From Candidatus Krumholzibacteriia bacterium (GTDB taxonomy: Bacteria; Krumholzibacteriota; Krumholzibacteriia; LZORAL124-64-63): a DNA stretch of 6,808 nt. The notes under the pieces were generated by a model, which was given only the letters and a program-made list of their open reading frames with translations, ran no database searches and had not been told where the DNA came from. The translations under genes were made by a program, and so were the position numbers. Each line of letters begins with the position of its first letter. Positions within the stretch are counted from its first letter, which is position 1. The stretch is from positions 1-6,808 of the forward strand of contig JACZKN010000179.1 in the NCBI GenBank assembly GCA_014859985.1, written 5' to 3'. Shown piece after piece: positions 1-6,808 of this stretch.

Positions 1-33
1 CCAGTCGGGGTGGTGCTGTTTGGGGGTGAACAT
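1..33 (-). CDS. Possible 5' end of a further gene downstream of tyrA (partial)
   Basis: An ATG about 50 nt past the tyrA stop opens a frame (M-F-T-P-K-Q-H-H-P-D-W) that runs off the left edge. Almost every codon in it ends in G or C, matching the real genes here; the two other frames on this strand do not show that. Against it, there is no Shine-Dalgarno sequence before the ATG and a hairpin (36-62) sits directly upstream. Eleven residues are too few to name a family. It may be the next gene of the tyrA unit, or the true start may lie outside the window. Confidence 0.3.
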   Translation of the reverse strand, partial: MFTPKQHHPDW

Positions 34-35
34 GG

Positions 36-62
36 CCGGACCCGGTGCAGGGACCGGGCCGG
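36..62 (-). terminator. Hairpin just downstream of tyrA
   Basis: A GC-rich inverted repeat (ccgg, one-base bulge, cccggt, six-base loop, accggg, ccgg) begins 21 nt after the tyrA stop. It could end or attenuate tyrA transcription, but no T run follows it on the minus strand, so it is not a textbook intrinsic terminator. In the plus direction it is followed by a short A/T stretch (attttat) and could instead stop transcripts entering from the left. Confidence 0.3.
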
Positions 63-83
63 ATACATTTTATGCGGCACAAC

Positions 84-1232
84 TCAGGCGAAGCGGTCCG
101 CTAGCCGGTGGATCAGGTAGCTGCTCTCGGCCAGGGCCTGCCCGGCGAAGTCGCCGAAGAAGGCGCTGACCCGGCGGAACTCCGCGGCGAACCCCGCCTT
201 GTCGTCCGCGCGCACCAGCGAGGCCAGCCGGCCATGGTGCTCCAGCAGCTCCAGCAGCAGGGCGCGCCGCTCGGCGTCGGCGAAGACGATGTCCGCGTAG
301 AGCTCCGGGTTCTGGGCGAAGATGCGGCCGGTCATCATCAGCTCGGCGCGGTAGATGGGGCTGCTCAGCTCCAGCATGTCCTGGGGCCGCATGCCCCTGG
401 CGGCCAGGAACGAGCCGTGCAGCAGGGCCAGGAAATGGCGCAGGCCCTGCACCACGTGCATGCCCTCGTCGTGGCGCGCGGGCGGCAGCTCGGCCACGCG
501 CATCCCCCACAGGCGGCACTGCTCCAGCAGCCAGGCGGCGGCGGGCGCGTCGCGGCCCGGGCAGACCACCATCAGCTGCTTGGCCAGGTTGTGCACGTCC
601 GGACCGTGCAGGGGGTGCAGGCCGACCACGGGGCCGGGGTGGGCGGCCAGCATGGCGGCCACCGGCTCGGCCTTGTTGCTGGTGAAGTCCGCCAGCAGCG
701 TGGCCGGCGCCAGGTGCGGCGCCAGCTGCGCGATCACCGCCCGTGTCTCGCGGATGGGCACCGTCACCACCGCGAGGTCGCAGCCCGCGGCCAGGTCGCC
801 CACCCGGTCCCAGTCCCCCACGTCCAGCACCCGCACGGCGTGTCCGCTGCGGGCCAGGATGCCCGCGTACAGCGAGCCCATGCGCCCCTTGCCGCCCACC
901 AGCAGCACCGTGCGCGGCCCGCCCGCCGCCTGGGGGAAGACACCGGTGGACTGGCGCGCCCGCGACGCGCCCATCACCATGCGCAGGAAGTCCTCGGCCC
1001 AGTCGGGATCGAGCCCGCGCCCGGCGGCCGCGGCGCGGAAGGCCGCCACCTTGGCCTCCTCCCGGGGCGGATCGAAGATGGGCAGGCCCTCCCGCTGCTT
1101 GGTCACCAGCACGTCGGCCAGCAGCGCGCTGCGCTCGGCCAGCAGGTCCAGGATGCCCGCGTCGATGGCGTCGATGCGGGCGCGGGGGCCGGCCAGGGGA
1201 TTGCCGGCCGGGTCGTCGGTGCGGTCGCTCAT
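84..1232 (-). CDS. tyrA: Bifunctional chorismate mutase / prephenate dehydrogenase (T-protein)
   Basis: Converts chorismate to prephenate and then oxidatively decarboxylates prephenate with NAD to 4-hydroxyphenylpyruvate, the direct precursor of tyrosine; cytosolic. The 382-residue protein has the E. coli T-protein layout. An AroQ-type chorismate mutase domain spans about 14-95, with basic active-site candidates R17, R34, K45 and R57. The dehydrogenase follows, with a dinucleotide-binding loop VGGKGRMG (112-119), the substrate motif GLHPLHGP around catalytic H206, and SSPIYR with R295, all matching E. coli TyrA closely. The E. coli protein is of similar length (about 373), so this one is complete. 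The ATG start is preceded by GGAG at a 6-nt spacing. It lies downstream of the peroxiredoxin gene but is separated from it by a strong hairpin and its own promoter-like sequence, so it is probably transcribed independently. The C-terminal part (about 300-382) corresponds to the dimerisation/regulatory portion of the family. Feedback inhibition by tyrosine is expected from the family but cannot be seen here. Confidence 0.95.
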   Translation of the reverse strand: MSDRTDDPAGNPLAGPRARIDAIDAGILDLLAERSALLADVLVTKQREGLPIFDPPREEAKVAAFRAAAAGRGLDPDWAEDFLRMVMGASRARQSTGVFPQAAGGPRTVLLVGGKGRMGSLYAGILARSGHAVRVLDVGDWDRVGDLAAGCDLAVVTVPIRETRAVIAQLAPHLAPATLLADFTSNKAEPVAAMLAAHPGPVVGLHPLHGPDVHNLAKQLMVVCPGRDAPAAAWLLEQCRLWGMRVAELPPARHDEGMHVVQGLRHFLALLHGSFLAARGMRPQDMLELSSPIYRAELMMTGRIFAQNPELYADIVFADAERRALLLELLEHHGRLASLVRADDKAGFAAEFRRVSAFFGDFAGQALAESSYLIHRLADRFA

Positions 1233-1276
1233 CGTGGGCTCCGTGCGGGTCGGGTCCGGTCACAGGGATGCGCGGC

Positions 1277-1305
1277 ATGGTAGCATCGACGGCGCCGGGT
1301 GTCAT
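1277..1305 (-). promoter_or_regulatory. Predicted sigma70-type promoter of tyrA
   Basis: On the minus strand, ATGACA (1300-1305, five of six matches to TTGACA) is followed after exactly 17 nt by TACCAT (1277-1282, four of six), which also carries an upstream TGn extended -10 motif. This predicts transcription starting near 1270, giving a leader of about 38 nt before the tyrA ATG. It sits immediately downstream of the hairpin that follows the peroxiredoxin gene, a sensible place for a new unit to begin. Motif match only; no other evidence. Confidence 0.5.
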
Positions 1306-1310
1306 GGCAA

Positions 1311-1340
1311 GGCGGCCCGGGCGCCGCCGCCCGGGCCGCC
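1311..1340 (-). terminator. Strong hairpin after the peroxiredoxin gene
   Basis: A perfect 13-bp GC-only inverted repeat (1311-1323 with 1328-1340) closes a four-base loop and starts 21 nt after the peroxiredoxin stop. Only two T residues follow on the minus strand, so it lacks the usual U tract. In a GC-rich genome it is still a plausible terminator or 3' stabiliser, and it separates this gene from the tyrA promoter. The repeat is symmetrical, so it would also fold in plus-strand RNA. Confidence 0.5.
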
Positions 1341-1361
1341 CGCGTCCGCGATCGGGGGCCG

Positions 1362-2075
1362 TCAGGCCTCCACCTTCGGCTTCCACACCTGCCAGACGCG
1401 GCCCACCAGGTCCTCGCCCACCTGCAGGGCGGGCTCGCCGGGGCGCCAGCCGGCCGGGGTGGCCTCGGCGCCCTTGGTCCGGCGCACGTGCTGGTAGGCC
1501 TGCACCTGCCGCACCATCTCGCTGAAGTTGCGACCCACCGGGGGCGTCAGCACCTCCATGGCCTGGATCACGCCGTCGGGGTCGATGAGGAAGCGCCCGC
1601 GCACGTCCACGCCCCCGGCCTCGTCGTAGACGCCGTAGACCCTGCCGATGCGGCCGCCCGCGTCCGAGAGCATGGGAAACGGCACCCCGCCCTCGACCAT
1701 CTTGGACAGCTCCTCGGCCTGCCAGATCTTGTGCACGAAGCGGCTGTCGGTGCTCACCGCGAGCACCTGCACGCCCAGCTTCACCAGCGCGTCATGGTTG
1801 GCGGCGACCGCCGCCAGTTCGGTGGGTCAGACGAAGGTGAAATCGCCGGGGTAGAAGCAGAGGGCGACCCACTTGCCGCCGAAATCCGAAAGCTTCAGGT
1901 TGTTGAAGCCGCCGTTCATGAAGGCCGTCGCCTCGAAATCGGGGGCCGGATGGCCGACCATCACTTGCATTGCGCCACCTCCCGTGGTCTGGTCCGGTTT
2001 GGCCTGCGTACCCTGGTCTTTCGGGACGATGGGCCCCTGGGCCGTGGCGACACAGCCCTTGTGCTTCTGGGACAC
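1362..2075 (-). CDS. Selenocysteine-containing peroxiredoxin (AhpC/TSA family), read through in-frame UGA
   Basis: Thiol/selenol peroxidase expected to reduce hydrogen peroxide and organic peroxides in the cytosol. The frame holds one UGA (1827-1829) at the peroxidatic position; with Sec there it encodes 237 residues, a usual length for the family. The thioredoxin-fold domain starts near residue 36. The active-site loop is P-G-D-F-T-F-V-U-P-T-E, giving P76, T80 and Sec83 (family motif PxxxTxxC); R159 in RGRFLID matches the family's catalytic arginine. The C-terminal segment usually written V-C-P-A-x-W reads A-T-P-A-G-W, so the resolving Cys is replaced by Thr206. The only cysteines are C8 and C73. 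I chose the GTG at 2075 because AAGGAGGT lies 6 nt upstream, the following 35 codons have coding-like third positions and they are in frame. An ATG at 1970 with GGGAGGTG is a fair alternative (202 residues, Sec48). Automatic callers will probably split this into two fragments. Electron donor unknown. Confidence 0.9.
1799..1816 (-). promoter_or_regulatory. Bacterial SECIS element in the peroxiredoxin mRNA
   Basis: In the mRNA, a 7-bp stem UGGCGGC/GCCGCCA closes a GGUC tetraloop (1806-1809). The loop begins 17 nt after the UGA, inside the window known for bacterial SECIS elements, and has the guanines at the loop start that SelB recognition favours. The E. coli fdhF element also presents GGUC in its apical loop at nearly the same distance. 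The hairpin lies within codons for the conserved active-site region, so it is constrained by both RNA and protein. It should recruit SelB with Sec-tRNA. Confidence 0.8.
1827..1829 (-). other. UGA recoded as selenocysteine (Sec83)
   Basis: The minus-strand codon TGA stands where peroxiredoxins have their invariant peroxidatic cysteine (F-T-F-V-C-P-T-E). The same frame continues for 155 codons of recognisable peroxiredoxin sequence before the terminal stop. A SECIS-like hairpin follows at the right distance. TGA is one base from TGC or TGT, so a point mutation or sequencing error is formally possible, but the hairpin makes recoding far more likely. Confidence 0.9.
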
Positions 2076-2080
2076 AATCC

Positions 2081-2090
2081 CACCTCCTTG
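2081..2090 (-). promoter_or_regulatory. Strong Shine-Dalgarno deciding the GTG start of the peroxiredoxin
   Basis: AAGGAGGT is a full-length anti-16S match placed 6 nt before GTG at 2073-2075. This is better than the site before the internal ATG at 1968-1970 (GGGAGGTG, about 5 nt spacing). It is the main reason to include the 35-residue N-terminal extension. Confidence 0.65.
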
Positions 2091-2114
2091 CTGTGGAATG
2101 ACTTGCCGATTCCG

Positions 2115-2123
2115 AAGATAACA
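2115..2123 (-). promoter_or_regulatory. Candidate extended -10 promoter of the peroxiredoxin gene
   Basis: TGTTATCTT on the minus strand is an extended -10 (TGn plus TATCTT, four of six matches). It would start transcription near 2108, about 33 nt before the GTG start. No convincing -35 hexamer lies 16-19 nt upstream, and I see no clear OxyR or PerR operator. The nrdJ terminator immediately upstream supports a separate promoter somewhere in 2090-2256. Confidence 0.35.
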
Positions 2124-2256
2124 CCTGGAGGGGCCGCAGGGCGAAAATATCGTGATCCCCGGCAGCGTGTTTCCGGTCTTCGCCCTGAGCGCCGCCGGGG
2201 CGAACTGCTGGGCCGGGCCGGTGCTGCCGCTGTTCGCGTAGCCCGGCCGCAAACGA

Positions 2257-2288
2257 AACCCCGGCGGGAATCCGTTCCCGCCGGGGTT
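2257..2288 (-). terminator. Intrinsic terminator of nrdJ
   Basis: A perfect 14-bp inverted repeat (2257-2270 with 2275-2288) around a four-base loop starts 57 nt past the nrdJ stop. On the minus strand the stem ends in TT and continues TCGTTTGC, giving a broken T tract. This is the best terminator in the window and cleanly separates nrdJ from the peroxiredoxin gene. Confidence 0.8.
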
Positions 2289-2345
2289 GCTGGCAATCCC
2301 TTGCCTGTGTGCCGCTCCGTCGGGTGCCGGGCGACTGTTCGGCGA

Positions 2346-5225
<2,880 letters not shown>

Positions 5226-5441
5226 GAGCGTTCTCCTTTCCCAGATCCGTCTGGGCGCGGAGACAGGAAGAATCCTGTCATGCCGTGCGCCTGCCCGGCC
5301 GGCCTCGGACCATCCCCCGCGCGCCTTCGCTGAGACTTGAGATCGGGTGAGGCCGAGCTTGATGTTCCATAATGCATGAGCACCCCAACATCTTGGGGGC
5401 GGATGGCCAATTGACCACTGTCCCTTGTGGGAGATCCGCAC
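5226..5441 (-). promoter_or_regulatory. Long structured 5' leader of nrdJ
   Basis: If transcription begins just downstream of the predicted promoter, nrdJ has a leader of roughly 200 nt. It holds three perfect small stem-loops: CCCCAA/TTGGGG (5383-5398), GACAGGA/TCCTGTC with a four-base loop (5262-5279) and CCCAGA/TCTGGG with a CGGA loop (5240-5255). The last directly abuts the Shine-Dalgarno (AAAGGAGA). There is also a 14-nt near-palindrome TGGTCAATTGGCCA at 5404-5417. I could not find the conserved B12 box or other cobalamin-riboswitch landmarks, so I do not call a riboswitch. No coding sequence is evident here. Confidence 0.4.
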
Positions 5442-5484
5442 GATATAACCGGGCAGCGGGAGCCCGCAAAACAATATTTCGGCA
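5438..5484 (-). promoter_or_regulatory. Pair of NrdR-box-like sites upstream of nrdJ
   Basis: Two motifs with an ATAT core and matching right halves on the minus strand (ATATTGTTT at 5469-5477 and ATATCGTGC at 5438-5446) lie exactly 31 bp apart, three helical turns. NrdR, the ATP/dATP-sensing repressor of bacterial ribonucleotide reductase genes, is known to bind paired boxes (consensus near ACACwATATaTwGTGT) at 31-32 bp spacing over promoters. The flank CCCGCTGCC is also repeated beside each (5481-5489 and 5452-5460). The left halves diverge from the consensus, so this stays a prediction. Confidence 0.45.
5442..5469 (-). promoter_or_regulatory. Candidate nrdJ promoter
   Basis: TTGCGG (5464-5469) and TATATC (5442-5447) on the minus strand are spaced 16 nt apart. 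The -35 keeps only the TTG core and the -10 matches at four of six positions, in an A/T-richer island of an otherwise very GC-rich stretch. Both hexamers overlap or abut the NrdR-like boxes, as expected for a repressed ribonucleotide reductase promoter. Confidence 0.4.
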
Positions 5485-5718
5485 GCGGGCCTCCGGGGCC
5501 GCGGCGGTCCGCGGGAGGGCCCGGCGGATCGCCGTTCCGGCGCGGTTTGCGCCCGCCGGCCGCCCCGGAAAAAGTTTTTACGAAACCCTCATACGAGCCA
5601 CGCCTGAACCCTCCCGGAGGTCGCGGGGCCCGCGGAGCCATGCGCCATGAATCCAGTAAGTATCGACGTATCCGTGAGTTGTGGAATTGGTGATGGGAGG
5701 CGGGCAGGTGGGGATAAC
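5485..5718. other. Non-coding gap between the phosphatase gene and the nrdJ promoter
   Basis: No open frame here looks like protein, and no tRNA or known RNA is recognisable. The part at 5492-5570 is extremely GC-rich: TCCGGGGC (5492-5499) can pair with GCCCCGGA (5563-5570), enclosing smaller stems, and on the plus strand this is followed by AAAAAGTTTTTA. No clear intrinsic terminator for the leftward phosphatase operon is visible. Confidence 0.3.
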
Positions 5719-6168
5719 TCAGGGGGACGCTGGACCGCCACCATCCCCGGAATCGGGCCGCAGCCGGCCGTCGACCACGTCCTGGACGATGGCCCGGATC
5801 CGCTGTCGGCCGGCCCGGAACGCGTCGCGGATCTCCTCGACGGTGCCGGTGGCGGTCACCGGGTCGTCCACGGGCACGCGCCGGTGCCGGCGCGGGTCGC
5901 CCGGTTCGGGCAGGAAGCGGCCGGCTTCCTCGCTGAGGCTGACGATCAGGTCGAAGGCGTCGAGGTCCACCTGGTCGTAGGACTTGGACTCCTGGCCGTC
6001 CATGCCGACGCCCGCCTCCTGCATGACCCAGCGGGCCCGCTCGGACACGCGGTGGGGGAACAGGCCGCAGCTGGCCGCGCTCCAGCCCGCAGGAAAGAGC
6101 ACCCGGGCCCAGGCCTCGGCCATCTGGCTGCGGCAGGCGTTGGCCGTGCAGACGAAGAGGACCTTCAC
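5719..6168 (-). CDS. Low-molecular-weight phosphatase / ArsC-like protein lacking the ArsC redox cysteines
   Basis: A 149-residue protein of the LMW tyrosine phosphatase / thioredoxin-type arsenate reductase superfamily, cytosolic. The N-terminal P-loop is V-C-T-A-N-A-C-R-S, i.e. C7-X5-R13-S14, in a strand-loop-helix context (MKVLFVC...SQMAEAW) typical of ArsC-like members. The general-acid loop is V-D-D-P (D101-D102-P103). Thioredoxin-coupled ArsC needs two further cysteines (Cys82 and Cys89 of the S. aureus enzyme); here the first is S79 in DLIVSLS and the second is absent. Only C12 and C34 remain besides the nucleophile. It is therefore more likely a phosphatase, or a reductase resolved by another thiol, than a classical arsenate reductase. 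The GTG start overlaps the upstream BCCP stop by 4 nt (GTGA) and has GGGAG 7 nt upstream, so the two genes are probably translationally coupled. The tail after about residue 136 is low-complexity Gly/Pro-rich. Substrate unknown. Confidence 0.85.
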   Translation of the reverse strand: MKVLFVCTANACRSQMAEAWARVLFPAGWSAASCGLFPHRVSERARWVMQEAGVGMDGQESKSYDQVDLDAFDLIVSLSEEAGRFLPEPGDPRRHRRVPVDDPVTATGTVEEIRDAFRAGRQRIRAIVQDVVDGRLRPDSGDGGGPASP

Positions 6169-6695
6169 GGCGACGCTCCCGGCGGCAGGGCGGCGGGCGC
6201 TCCCTGGTCCGGCTCCACGTCCACCAACGGGTCGCCCTGGGCCACCACCTGGCCTGCCGTGACGTGCACCCGGGCCACGGTGCCCGCGACCCCGGCCAGC
6301 AGTTCGGTCTCCATCTTCATGGACTCCAGGATGACCAGCGGCCGGCCGGCCTGGACCCGGGTCCCCGCCTCGACGAGCACCCGCACCACCTTGCCCGGCA
6401 TGCCCGCCCTGAGGCCCGGCCCCGCGGCGTCCTCCTCGCGGCCGCCGTCGCGGTCCGGATCCACCACCTGCAGCCGGTGGGTGCGGCCGTCGGCGAAGAC
6501 GAAGCGTTCCTGGTCGCGGGCCGCGACCCGCAGGCGGCGGCGCCGCCCCTGCCAGGCCACGAGCCAGCCGCCTTCCCCGTCGGGAGCCGCATCCAGCTCG
6601 TGGGCCGTGCCGTCGATGGTCACGAGCCAGAGCCCGTCGCGGCGGACCACGTCCACCGCGTGGTCGCCGTCGCTGTCGCGCAGATAGAGCAGCAC
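6165..6695 (-). CDS. Biotin carboxyl carrier (BT-BCCP) subunit of an acyl-CoA carboxylase
   Basis: Carries CO2 on biotin from a biotin carboxylase to a carboxyltransferase that carboxylates an acyl-CoA (acetyl-, propionyl- or methylcrotonyl-CoA type; substrate not decidable here). The C-terminal 80 residues form the biotinyl domain, with the hallmark E-S-M-K-M-E-T (124-130) and K127 as the biotinylated lysine; A-G-M-P-G-K (97-102) begins that domain. Residues 1-80 resemble the beta-strand BT region that joins biotin carboxylase to BCCP in fused alpha subunits (LLYLRDSDGD..., VTIDGTAHEL, FADGRTHRLQVV). An acidic, Arg-containing linker (80-93) lacks the Ala/Pro-rich thumb typical of E. coli AccB. 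The GTG start has AAGGAGG at about 5 nt spacing. The upstream neighbour appears to be the carboxylase part, so this looks like a split alpha subunit. It overlaps the phosphatase gene by 4 nt. The last 15 residues are Ala/Pro-rich and may be disordered. Confidence 0.88.
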   Translation of the reverse strand: MLLYLRDSDGDHAVDVVRRDGLWLVTIDGTAHELDAAPDGEGGWLVAWQGRRRRLRVAARDQERFVFADGRTHRLQVVDPDRDGGREEDAAGPGLRAGMPGKVVRVLVEAGTRVQAGRPLVILESMKMETELLAGVAGTVARVHVTAGQVVAQGDPLVDVEPDQGAPAALPPGASP

Positions 6696-6741
6696 GTCGC
6701 CTCCTTCGGGCGGCAGGCCCGGCGGCGCGGGCCGGTCCGCC

Positions 6742-6808
6742 TCAGTCCAGGCCGCCCAGGCGGAAGCGGCCCACCCGCTCCCAGGGACCGGCCGCGGGGC
6801 AAGCCGGC
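6742..6808 (-). CDS. 3' end of probable biotin carboxylase / acyl-CoA carboxylase alpha gene (partial)
   Basis: A frame enters from the right edge and ends in TGA, reading ...GPWERVGRFRLGGLD. Fused acyl-CoA carboxylase alpha subunits (methylcrotonyl- and propionyl-CoA type) carry a similar P-W...WRLNG segment just after the biotin carboxylase domain, at the start of the BT region. It ends 46 nt before the BCCP gene on the same strand, fitting an operon. Identity rests on about 15 residues plus context, so the assignment is tentative. Confidence 0.5.
   Translation of the reverse strand, partial: PACPAAGPWERVGRFRLGGLD

Noticed and set aside
1311..1364. Terminal UGA of the peroxiredoxin as a second Sec codon, since a hairpin loop follows at about 34 nt
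   Set aside because: The preceding sequence already ends like family C-termini, the readthrough would add only a short Gly/Ala-rich tail, and the 13-bp hairpin fits a terminator better.
1362..2075. Peroxiredoxin as a nonsense-mutated pseudogene or two separate genes
   Set aside because: The stop sits precisely on the catalytic position, both sides are intact in the same frame and a SECIS hairpin follows; decay would not predict this.
5226..5441. Cobalamin riboswitch upstream of nrdJ
   Set aside because: I searched both strands by eye for the B12 box and core motifs and found no convincing match.
5226..5474. N-terminal extension of nrdJ by 83 residues to 5474
   Set aside because: The extension does not resemble protein, crosses the predicted leader stems, and the ATG at 5225 has a good Shine-Dalgarno sequence.
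5708..5718. DnaA-box-like TTATCCCCA just after the phosphatase stop
   Set aside because: A single motif with one mismatch and no further boxes or AT-rich unwinding region nearby; likely chance.

Overview
The window comes from a GC-rich bacterium whose genes strongly prefer G or C at third codon positions. I cannot place it to a phylum. Four traits narrow the field: an adenosylcobalamin-dependent (class II) ribonucleotide reductase, a fused chorismate mutase-prephenate dehydrogenase, a biotin-dependent acyl-CoA carboxylase operon and, most tellingly, a selenocysteine (Sec) peroxiredoxin. The host should therefore have Sec machinery (SelA, SelB, SelC, SelD), although none of it lies in this window. 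A Desulfobacterota-like or related lineage is a reasonable guess only.

Every supported gene is on the minus strand, so transcription runs from high to low coordinates. From right to left: the 3' end of a probable biotin carboxylase gene (6742-6808); a free-standing biotin carboxyl carrier / BT-domain protein (6165-6695); a low-molecular-weight phosphatase / ArsC-like protein (5719-6168) whose GTG start overlaps the BCCP stop by 4 nt; a long non-coding stretch (5226-5718) with the likely nrdJ promoter, two NrdR-box-like motifs and a structured leader; nrdJ (2346-5225); a clear intrinsic terminator (2257-2288); a peroxiredoxin gene (1362-2075) interrupted by an in-frame UGA exactly at the peroxidatic position; a 13-bp hairpin (1311-1340); tyrA with its own promoter (84-1232); and possibly the first codons of another gene (1-33).

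The main discovery is the peroxiredoxin. Read as separate open frames it looks like two broken pieces. Joined through the UGA at 1827-1829 it gives one continuous peroxiredoxin with the active-site motif F-T-F-V-U-P-T-E, Sec replacing the invariant cysteine. Directly downstream is a 7-bp stem with a GGUC tetraloop, 17 nt past the UGA, closely resembling the bacterial SECIS hairpin of E. coli fdhF. The protein has no cysteine at the usual C-terminal resolving position but has a Cys in a short N-terminal extension.

The genes appear to form at least three transcription units: the acyl-CoA carboxylase/phosphatase operon, nrdJ (deoxyribonucleotide supply, probably NrdR-controlled), and separately promoted prx and tyrA (peroxide defence; tyrosine synthesis). 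Nothing suggests a mobile element, CRISPR array, tRNA or rRNA.
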